Part shown: positions 54,898 through 64,000 of the stretch, piece after piece
Numbering within the stretch: position 1 is the stretch's first letter
Layout of the letters: every line of letters starts with the position of its first letter
Origin: JBKQVT01 sp963727245
GTDB lineage: Bacteria > Planctomycetota > Planctomycetia > Pirellulales > Thermoguttaceae
Assembly: GCA_963727245.1 (NCBI GenBank)
Contig: CAVSFO010000001.1
Location: forward strand, 1,045,569 to 1,109,568
DNA length: 64,000 nt
Reading direction: 5' to 3'
The notes under the pieces: generated by a model
Database searches by the model: none
Seen by the model: only the letters and a program-made list of their open reading frames with translations
What the model was told of the DNA's origin: nothing
Made by a program: the position numbers and the translations under genes

Positions 54898-57800
54898 ACT
54901 CCTTTGGTCAATGCTGCCGGTGAATGGTGCGGGTGCAATCCTCGCCGCCCGCCGAGAACCGGACACGCCGGGCCGGCAGGGCTGCGCAAGGGACTTCCGC
55001 GCAGATCCCGGGAAATGCCGAAAACGGTCAACTCGCCCCTGGGCTCTCCCAGATCGGCGGGGAGCACGATCTGGTTGTCCTCCAGCCGCGCGCCCGCCAC
55101 TCCTTCCAAGGCCTGGCGGAAGAGCCAGCCGGCGGCCCCGGTGTACCCGTTCCAGATCATGCGCCCGGGGTCGAAGGCCGTGAGGATGTCCGCCGCCTGC
55201 TTGTTCGGCTGGCCGCCGTAGGTCTCGATTTCCTCGGGCGTGACGTGGGCCAGCGGCGATATTTTCCGCCACAGGCGATAGGCGGTCTCACGATAACCGC
55301 GGGCCAACTCGGGCCTTCCTTCGCGCTCGGACTGCTCGGCCAGGATCCGCGCCGCGCCGACGAGCCATTGCACGCCGTGGCAGTACATGCCGTTTTCGCG
55401 CACCCCCTCGGGATAGCAACTGCTGCGGCCTAAAGCGGGCCTGCTGTCCGCCGCCAGCGGCGGCCAGCCGAGCAAGACGGTGCTGTCTCGTTCCAGAACG
55501 CCCAGGGCCGTGTCCAGCGCGATCGCCGCGCGCTGGCGATGGATGCCGGAGATGACCGCCCAGGCGGCCGTCAGCGCGTCGATTTCCCAGACGCCGCTGC
55601 CTTTGACGCCGATTTCCGTGCCGTCGTCGTGGATCGCCCGCAGATAGCGATCGCCGCGCCAGGTGAGTTCGAGGGCGTCTTTCAGTTTCCTTGCCCGCCG
55701 GGCATAGTGCTCTCTCCGCGCGGGCCCGTCTTTCCTGGCAATGACGGCGTCCATCCGCTGGAGGATGAAGTAGAGAAAGAAACCGAGCCACACGCTTTCG
55801 CCGCGACCTTGGCTTCCGATCTCGTCCAAGCCGTCGTTCCAATCGCCGGCGCCCATCAAGGGCAGCCCGTGTGCCCCCATGCGTTTCTCGAGCACCAGGT
55901 CGATGGCGCGCATGCAGTGGCGATAAACGGAATCGGTTCGACTCGAACGATGAGGAACAAATGCCGATCCCTGCTTTCCAGCCGGCAGCGGCTCCAAGGG
56001 CTGCGGGGCCAGCAGATAGGGCGTCTGCTCGTCCAGCAGGGAGTCGTCGCCGCTGGCGGCCAGGTACTCGGCCGCCGCCCAGGGCAGCCACAGCAGCGGA
56101 TCCGAGGCGTGGTTGCGCCCCCAATCCCGTGCGCCCGTCCTGCAACACGTGGAACCATTGGAGCACGTCGCCTTCGAGGAATTGCTGCGAGGCGTGCAGG
56201 AGGATCTGCCGGCGGGCCAGCAGCGGATCCATCCACATCAAGTTCACGGCGTCCTGAAGTTGATCGCGGAAGCCGTAGGCCCCGCTGGCCTGATAGAACC
56301 CCCGCCGCGCCCAGATCCGCTCGGCCAAGGCCTGGTACTTCAGCCAATCCAACAGGTGATCCATGCCCGGATTGCTGGTGCGGACCCGCACCGTATCCAT
56401 CAGGCTCCGCCACCACTGCCTGGTCTGGGCAAGACTTGCTTGGGCCAGCGCCGTGTCGCGGTACTTGCTCACCAGCGCCGCGGCCTGCTTACGATCGCCG
56501 GCCTGGCCGAGCACGACGGCGACCGTACACTCGCCATGGGCGGGAATTTCCAGCGTGGTCAGCAGCCCGGCAATCGGCCGATCGTCCTCGGCCGCCGCGC
56601 CGGCCGGCTCTCCCGTCTCGACCATCTGCGGGTGGGCAACGTCGCGGTCCGGCCCGAAGAAACGCCCCCGCCGCGTTTCCACCCGCTCCGCGGGCCGCGA
56701 CATGGCCACAAACACCGGCCCCCTGCCATAGCCGTTCCGCGGATTCTCAACCAACAGCGCGCCAAGCGTCTTGTCATAACGCATCCGCAGCGGACCGGTG
56801 TGCTCCGGCTGGTCTGCCAACACCAGTTGGAAATAGGGGGCCAGCCGCAGCCGCCGCTCTGCCTGCCACGATTCCGCACGGTCAGCAGATAAACGCCCAC
56901 CGGCTCGTGCGGCGGCACGAACACCGTCAGTTCGGTAGCCAGCGTTGCCCGCGTCATCTGATACGTGGCGGTGCCGTCGACGCTGAAGGCGGCCTGGTAG
57001 CCGGCCTTCGCGTCGTGGAGCGGATGATACGTGGGCGAATACCACTCCCGACGATCGGGATCGTAAAGATAGAAGGCCTCTCCGGGGACCTCGCGCGTCA
57101 CGATGTCGGGGCAATCCGGCGTGAGGCGGTTCTGCTGCGAATTTCCGCTGGAAGTCGTGTGCAGCCCGCGATTGGTGACGACCACGGTGTGCCCCAGCGC
57201 GTTGGACATCGTGTGATCGAAGGGGCGCGGCGTCAGCGGCGTCCGCACCAGCAGCGTCCTGCCGGAATCGAGGAAGCTCCAGTAGGGTTGCGGCGTGCCC
57301 GGCGGTATCTCGCCATGCCGGATCGCATGGCGCGTGCTTGCCGCCGAGGCAGCGGCGACCGCGTCGTCGCCGCCGGTCCCGAGGTGTCGCACGATCAGGT
57401 CGACGGCCTGCTGCTTGTCGCGTGCCAATCCCATGAGCAGGCGCACCTCCGCCGACCCCTTGGCCTTCAAGGTTGTGCCGACCAGCAGGCTTCCCAGGGG
57501 ATCGAAGGTCGGATGCGCCGCGGTGTCGCGGGCCGGGGGAAAGGCCAGCGTTTCCAGCGCCCGCGGCGTCCAAAGGCTGCGGGCGCGGCCGATAAAGTCG
57601 AGCCGCGAGATCAGGAATCCTTCGGGGGCGGCCTCGGCGGCCAGGAGCCCCACGGCCCCGGAGTGCTTGTCGCCGGCCAAAACGGCGCGCAGCCCGGAGA
57701 GGTACTCCATTTCGGCGAACAGCCGGTTGTACTGGGTGTGCGTGCGGTCGGCGTCCGGCCGGTTGAGCACCCATTCCAGGTAAGGGACCACTTTCACTGG

Positions 57801-60464
57801 CCGGTCGGCGTCGGTCAGGTTCTCCAGGGTGATGGTCCAAAGCTCGACGGGATCGTTATCCCCGGGCAACGATATTTCGATGTTGGCGCCGATGCCGTGG
57901 TTCACCTGGCGGATGAGCAAGGAGCCTTCGCGGCGCTCGATTTGCGGCGCGGGTCCCCAGCGGCGCGGGAAATTGCCCAGCACGGGCCATGCCCGACCCG
58001 CCTCCGCCGGCTGCCGGGAAGCATCGACCAGGAACAGCGCCCTTCCGCCCGGATCGAGAGCATCGTAGCAGCGACGGCTGAGGTCATAGTCGCTGCGGAG
58101 GGCACGGCTAACCATTTCCCCGCGGCCGCCGATCGCCACGGAGTATTCCGTATTGCTGAGACTCGCAGCGAGCCGAGAGCGGGCGGTGCGGCGCGTGCGA
58201 AACCAGCGCAGCAGCGCCAGCGCGGTGGTGCAGGCGGCCACGGCAGCCGCCCCCAGCAGCACTTTTCCGGCCGGCGAAAGGGCCACCACAGTCGCCAGGA
58301 GACCGTTGCCCGCGGCGGCCCGTTCGAGGGCCTCGTGCTGACTCCACGCGAAATCCCAGTCGGCCCCGCGCGGGATATAGTAAGGAATCAGCAGCGGCGC
58401 CCAGGTGGCGAACCGCTTCACGCCCTCGGGGATGCACTGCGCCGTGGCGGCCCGGCCCAGAAAGCGGGCCAGCCGCTCGTCCAGCTTGTCCATCCCCAGA
58501 AAACTCAAGTTCACCAGCGTGGCGACGCGCAGCCCCATGTGGTCCAGCCAGATCAGCACCCGCACCACGTCATACGCCAGCAGGAGAATAAAGACATGGA
58601 GACTCCAGGCGCGAAATGCCTCCGGGCTGGTCGTTGCGCGGTGGAAGATCGCCACCAGCGTGTGAACGGCGCCGTCCTGGTTGTACCACGTCGGTGTTCC
58701 CATGGGGCGAAGGAAGGAACTGATGATGGGCGACATCCACAGGCCCCAGCGGAGCACTTCCAGCATGTTCTGGCTCACGTCGACCAGGCCCGCGCGGGTG
58801 AAGAGCGACTTGATGGGGGCTGTCTCGCGGCGAAAATAGGCCGTCAAGAAGGTGCGGTTGACGGCGAACAGCCAGGCAGCCGTGGACCAACAGATCACGC
58901 CCGCCAGCGCCTCGCAGTACAACAGCCGCGGGCCGCCGCTGACGTTGCCCAACTGGAGGAAACCCCATTTGCTGAGGAAGGCGTAGACTCCGAAGGGCTC
59001 CGCTGTCGCTCCGGCGCTCAGATAGCGGTGGAACTTGTCGACCACCAGGGAGACTTGGGCGGCATCCAGGTAGAAGCCGGCGGCCGCCCCGATCAGTCCG
59101 CCCCAGAGGGATTCCACGAGGTAGACCCGCCATTGCAGTCGGCCGCGGCGTCGCATCGCGTAGACGCCGTCTCTAAGGAGGCTGACGCCGGCAAAGGCCG
59201 CCATGCCGACGGCAAAGCCGAACTCGACGCGGACGAGCATGTCCTGGGCGGAAAACGACTGCAGAACCGCATAGCCCACGCCCAGGCCGACCACCACGCC
59301 GCGGAGATACAGCGTTGGTTTCCCATAGCTCGCCCGGACGCGGCGCGAGAACGCCGGGCTGCCGTCGAACGTCTCGATGATCGTCTTGGCCAAGGGGAAC
59401 GCTGCCGCGCCCAGCAGCGCGGCCAGCGCCAGCGGGGCGTGCTGGAGCAACCACAGCGTGCTCTGGGTCCTGCAAAGCAGGTCGGCCCCGTACAAGATGG
59501 TCATGAAGACGCCGCTATAGATCATCCCCTTCTTGGCCGCTTGGACGGTGATTTCGCCCAGCGCGGCGGGGGTGAGAACTTTGCCGTGGATCGCCGCCAT
59601 GATCATGCCCGTGATCAGGTAAACCTCGGCCCACAGTCCGGCCTGCGAAAAGATGGTGGCGGCGACGGCGACGATCAGTCGGGCCGGCGGCGGCCAGGAG
59701 GCCGCCGTGCCTGCCGATCCCAGATCGGCGATCCACGGCCCGGCAACCGCGGCGGCCGCAACCGCCGCCAACAGCGCGTGTGCCTTCAATGATCGCAGCG
59801 GGGTGCGCCGCACCGCCAGCCCGATTCCATTGACCACCGCTTCATTGAAGGCGAAGACGACGAGGAGGCGGCCGAGCCCTTCGATCATCGCGCGGCCCGC
59901 CGCCGGCAGGCCCGTCGTCAGCCCACCCGCCCAGGCTTGCAACACCGAGGTCGGTTCCAGCAGGAGCAGGGCGCCGAGCAGATAAGGGGGGGCGACGATC
60001 ATCGCGGCCGCCGTCGTGCTCAAGTGTCTGCCCGAGGCCAGCCGATACGTGTTGATCGCGTGGTACAGCGTGAAGACCACCGCGGCCACGGTGCTGCTCA
60101 AGGCGAAGAGATCGGACCAGGCGGCGGGCGATTGGAGCACCAGCAGCGAACTGCCCGAGGCCGCCAGCAGGCCCGAGACGAAGACGTCCTGAGCGGCCTC
60201 TCGGGGCGTAAGGTGCTTGCCCGTCAGGCCGTATTTCGACCATTCGGCCAGGGCGCCGGCGGCGATGGCCACGAGCAATTCCTGCCAGCCGAATCGCCAA
60301 ACGCCACGCTGGCCAAGGAGATAAACGCACGTTGCCAAGCCGGCAATGGAGACCATCGAAACGGCAGCGACGAAATCCCGCCGCAGGCTGCGGAGCCGGC
60401 GCCCGAGCGCGGTTCCGCCCGCCAGGAAAAATGCGCCGACAGTAAGGTGGCTCTTGGTCGCCAT
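54894..60464 (-). CDS. Multi-pass membrane protein fused to a GH94 phosphorylase module, two frame breaks
   Basis: About 1856 residues from ATG 60464. Residues 1 to about 770 contain 15 or more helices (for example LLVAIAAGALAEWSKYG, MIVAPPYLLGALLLLE and VYLITGMIMAAIHGKVL) without a known family. From about residue 770, GH94 begins: SNTEYSVAIGGRGEMVSRAL, VLGNFPRRWGPAPQIERREG, VELWTITLENLTDADRPVKV. Breaks near 56875 and 56125 shift frames; homology resumes with RRLRLAPYFQLVLADQ and with SDPLLWLPWAAAEYLAASGD. The catalytic acid lies in LPLMGAGDWNDGLDEIG. In NdvB the GH94 domain sets glucan length; here it is tethered to its own membrane domain. The stop overlaps the next gene's ATG. Confidence 0.82.
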
Positions 60465-61028
60465 GTTATTCCCGTCCGCTGAGCGCCGCCGCCACCGACT
60501 GCTTGCTCCCGGGGTCTTTCCCGAGCAGAAGCCGAGGCAGGAAGTCCGACGCCTGATGAGCTTGCCGAGTGGCGCGAGCGAGGACGAACAGTTGCCAACC
60601 GCCGTGATCGCTTCCGTGCTTTTCAGCGTCGCCGTGTTGGGGGTTCCCGCCCGCTGGGGACGCGTGCCATGGGGCGCGACGATCCACCTGCGGGGAGCAA
60701 CCACTCTCAAGTCTAACCGATTGGCCGCCCGGCACAAAGGCAAATCGGCCGTTGCGGCGATGGGCTGCCCAAAAGCGCGTTTTTCCGTTGCCCGCGCTAT
60801 GGGTTAAACGTTATCAAACCGGCCATCGCTGGGGTCAAAAAAACTGTCCGTCGTCACAAGGGCAGAAAGAGGGGGATGGCGGCCGGGGGCGCAGCCCGAT
60901 GGCCGATTGCGTGGTTGTCCGTTCCGCACCGCTTTGCCTTTTTCCACGGTTTTTCCTATAATTCCAGGCGACGTTTTCGTTTCTGTTGCGGAAACCTTGG
61001 TCGGATGGGTCGTGGGAGGCGTGACGCC
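60465..61028. other. Divergent promoter region
   Basis: About 560 bases between the oppositely directed GH94 and GT84 genes. No gene was recognised. Both promoters must lie here, which would allow joint control of the two synthase halves. A stretch AACGTTATCAAACCGG around 60807 is AT-richer than its surroundings and is a reasonable place for one of them. Confidence 0.5.
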
Positions 61029-64000
61029 GTGGCGGTCTGGTTCGGACTCAAGCAAATCGGTCGCTTCGCTACCCGCTTCCGGCGTCGGTTCGGCAGCCGC
61101 GCTGCGCTGGCCGAGGCCGAACCACCCTTGGCGCCGAGCTGTTTGGCCTGGAGCAACTGGGAAACCACGGCGAAGCGCTGGCCGCGATCCACGAGCTCGA
61201 TTTCAACCCCGGTCCGGAGCGGCTGCTGCACCGGTTGGCGGAAAACGAACGGGTCATCCGCGATTCCCACGACATCGTGGCCGAGGCCGTCCGCGGCGGT
61301 CATCGCGTCGCGCCGGCCGCCGAGTGGCTGCTGGATAACTATTATCTCATTGCCGAGCAGATCGATCTTGCCCGCCTCCATCTTCCCAAACTTTACAGCC
61401 GCACATTGCCCAGGCTGCGCAGCGGGCCGCTGCGGGGCTTCCCCCGCATCTACGACCTGGCCCTGGAACTGGTCTCGCACACCGACGGGCGCGTGGATGC
61501 CGATAACCTGACCTCTTTCGTACGAGCCTACCAGCGCGTGCAACCTCTGAAGCTGGGCGAGCTGTGGGCCATCCCCATCATGCTCCGCCTGACGTTGCTG
61601 GAAAACCTGCGACGCGTAAGCCATCGAATCGCCTGGCGGCGGCGTCAGCACGACCTGGCGCTGGAGTGGGCCCGGCGATTCATCAGCGTCGTCCAGGAGG
61701 ACCCCAGGCTGTTCGTCACCGAGTTGGCCGAGTTTGTCCGCTCCGCGCCTTCCATGTCCCCGCCCTTTATCGCCGAACTGTTCGCCAGCATCGAGGGACT
61801 CCATGCGGCGTTCAACCTGGCGATCAATTGGATCGAGCAGGAACTGTCGCAACAGGGCCAGACTATCGAAATGATCCAACAGGCGGAAAGCCAGGACGAG
61901 GCGGCCAACCAGGCCTCGATCGGCAACACGATCACCAGCCTGAGGACCCTCAACGCTATCGATTGGCAGACGTTCGTCGAGTCGCTGAGCGTCGCCGAGT
62001 CCATGCTGCGCCGCGATCCGGCGGGCGTGTATCCGCGGATGGACTTCCGCAGCCGGGACCGCTACCGGCACGTCGTGGAGAAGCTGGCCGAGAAAAGCGG
62101 CTCGCAGGAAGAAGCGGTGGCGGAAGCAGCGGTCAAGCTGGCCGCGGCGCGCTGCGAGCAGGGCGCTTCGGAACAACGGGAGTCGCACGTCGGCTACTTC
62201 CTCATGGATCGCGGACTCGGCGAACTCCGGCGCAGCGTCGGCTATCGGCCGACGCCTTGGGACCGCGCCGGCGGCTTGCTCGCCTGCCGGCCACTGGCCG
62301 CCTACCTCCTCGCTTTGGCCGTGGTCACGGGATTGATGGCCGCAGCGCTCCTTCGGGACGCCGCGCCTCTGCTGGCAAGACACTGGTCCTTGTTTGCAGC
62401 GGCTGCCGTTGTTGTCGTGCTGGCGGTGTCGCGATCGGCGGTGGCGCTGGTCAACTGGATGGCGACGCTCCTGGTCCCGCCGCGCAATCTGCCCCGGCTG
62501 GATTTTTCCAAGGGTGTTCCCCAGGACCATCGCACGGCCGTGGTCATTCCGACGTTGCTCCATTCCGCGGACAACGTGCGGAGTCTCCTGGAGCACGTGG
62601 AGATCTGCTACCTGGCAAACCGGGACCCGGAACTGCTCTTTGGGGTCCTGGGGGACTTCCCCGACGCCGCCGAGGAGACCCTTCCCCAGGATCACGCGCT
62701 GTTGGACGCGGCCGTCGCCGGCATCCGGCAACTGAACGCCAAGTACGCCGAGGCCGGCCGTTGGCGATTCTTTCTCCTCTATCGCCCGCGAAAATGGAAT
62801 CCGGCGGAGCGGATCTGGATGGGCCCCGAGCGCAACGCGGGAAGTTGGAGGATTTCAACCACCTGGTGCGCGAGGGCTGCCGCGACTCGTACACGGTTGT
62901 CGAGGGAGACCTGGCGGCGATTCGCGCGGTGAAACACGTGATTACGCTGGACGCCGATACGTGGCTGCCGCCGGAATCCGCGGCGAAGTTGGTGGGCACG
63001 ATCGCCCATCCGCTCAATCGCCCCAAGATCGACCCGGCCAGCGGCTGTGCGGTGCGCGGCTACGGGGTCCTGCAACCGCGGCTGGCCGTCAGCCTGGTCG
63101 CCGCACAGCAATCCTGGTTCGCCCGCCTGTTTGCCGGAGAGGCGGGCCTGGATCCCTACACCCGCGAGGTCTCCAACGTCTACCACGATCTCTTCGGGCA
63201 GGGGCAGTACGTCGGCAAGGGCATCTACGACGTGGAGGCCTTTCACAACGCCTTGGAAGACCGCTTTCCTCCCAACCGGATTCTCAGCCACGACCTCATC
63301 GAGGGCTGTCATGTCCGCTGCGGCTTTGTCAACGACGTGGAGTTGATCGAAGACTATCCGTGCTCGTACCTGGCCGACTCCTATCGTCGTCATCGCTGGA
63401 CGCGGGGAGACTGGCAGATCGCCCGCTGGGTCTTGCCTTGGGTCCCGGACCACCAGGGGCATCGCCTGCCCAATCCGCTCGGGGCGCAGGCGCGATGGCT
63501 GATTTTCGACAATCTGCGGCGCAGCCTGATTCCGGCGGCGCTGCTGGCGACGTTCGTCCTCGGCTGGCTGGCCCTGCCGGACGCGGCCCTCCGCTGGACG
63601 GCCACCTTGCTGGCCATCTACTTGCTGCCCAACATCTTCAGAACAACCTACGCACTGCTGGCGAAAGGCAAGCGAGTCGCCTGGTCCGATCACGTCGCGA
63701 TGTCTCTGGTCAATGAATCCACGGTTCTGGGCCGTGGAGGGCTTGGAATTCGCCTTCCTGCCGTATCAAGCCTGCCTGCAGCTCGACGCCATCGCGCGGG
63801 CGCTGTGGCGGCTTTTCGTCAGCGGCCGCCGGCTCCTGCAATGGCAGACGGCGTGGGTAACGAGCCAGCACGGGGTCGGCAAGAACCTTTGGGCCACCAT
63901 GGGGGGGACGTGGGTCGCGCCGGCCATGGCGGCGGCCGCGGCCATCGCCCTGGCGGTCCGCGGCGCAGCGTGCTGGGCCATTGCCGGCCCGATCCTCGCC
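61029..64000 (+). CDS. Cyclic beta-1,2-glucan synthase, glycosyltransferase (GT84/GT2-type) half, partial, frame breaks
   Basis: Starts at GTG 61029 (AVWFGLKQIGRFATRFRRRF); breaks near 61132, 62825 and 63725; runs off the window. NdvB-type helical regions include RVIRDSHDIVAEAVRGGHRV, LLDNYYLIAEQIDLARLHLP, LNAIDWQTFVESLSVAESML and DPAGVYPRMDFRSRDRYRHV. Two membrane helices (LAAYLLALAVVTGLMAAALL and HWSLFAAAAVVVVLAV) come next. The GT-A domain follows: TAVVIPTLLHSADNVRSLL, VKHVITLDADTWLPPESAAK (DxD), YVGKGIYDVEAF, RILSHDLIEGCHVRCGFVND (catalytic acid) and RRHRWTRGDWQIARW. C-terminal helices follow (LLATFVLGWLALPDAALRWT). It should polymerise UDP-glucose into beta-1,2-glucan at the inner membrane. 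Confidence 0.85.

Noticed and set aside
55539..59792. Plus-strand frame of 1417 codons opposite the GH94 gene
   Set aside because: A shadow frame produced by high GC; its translation is repetitive in Arg/Pro/Gly/Gln, while the minus strand shows clear GH94 motifs.

Overview
The window is GC-rich bacterial DNA and most resembles a planctomycete (phylum Planctomycetota). Pointers are a very large PEP-CTERM protein built from pentapeptide and autotransporter-type repeats, two tandem membrane-anchored leucine-rich-repeat proteins of the 'KVSDAGLEHLKG' type, an SHD1-domain fragment, split helix-turn-helix cassettes, many short palindromic repeats, and abundant secreted or membrane proteins of unknown function. 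No rRNA, tRNA, CRISPR array or complete insertion sequence was seen. Many otherwise good genes are broken by single-base shifts with homology resuming in the next frame (at least 15 cases). This pattern looks more like unpolished sequence than decay, so those genes are annotated as one gene across the break. A smaller set are true fragments: RND pump, VOC, flavodoxin and a MGFFDK-type gene.

Layout. 0.2-7.8 kb: helicase-associated-domain protein, two excisionase-like DNA-binding proteins, dCTP deaminase, FKBP lipoprotein, FAD oxidoreductase, VOC protein, methyltransferase, HU. 7.9-11.3 kb: membrane coiled-coil protein, then a minus-strand V4R sensor / HAMP-SpoIIE phosphatase / STAS antagonist set (partner-switching signalling without its kinase). 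11.6-15.8 kb: GH63-like glucosidase coupled to a GH13 enzyme. 15.8-20.7 kb: potassium channel, RND remnant, gene-poor DNA, a secreted duplicated-domain protein with a lectin-like tail. 20.7-25.4 kb: giant PEP-CTERM protein and polyphosphate kinase 2. 25.8-35.4 kb: one tightly overlapping plus-strand operon (two-subunit transketolase, polyprenyl-phosphate type glycosyltransferase, three methyltransferases, sugar epimerase, two large membrane proteins), probably a cell-surface saccharide cluster. 35.6-45 kb: secreted alpha/beta hydrolase, repeats, oxidoreductase, LRR pair, Ohr peroxidase and zinc alcohol dehydrogenase sharing a duplicated leader. 45-49.6 kb: ribosomal protein S21, cold-shock protein, fatty-acid desaturase, rubredoxin, small membrane proteins.

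49.6-64.0 kb is the most interesting part: a cyclic beta-1,2-glucan-like system in split form. A GT84/GT2-type synthase (plus strand, running off the end) is divergent from a gene fusing about 770 residues of multi-pass membrane sequence to a GH94 phosphorylase module. That gene overlaps by ATGA a secreted alpha/alpha-barrel type protein and is followed by a fused ABC exporter with a C-terminal DUF1854 domain. In Rhizobiales NdvB/ChvB carries the GT84 and GH94 modules in one polypeptide and NdvA/ChvA is the ABC exporter. Here the same functions appear as separate neighbouring genes, with an added secreted enzyme.
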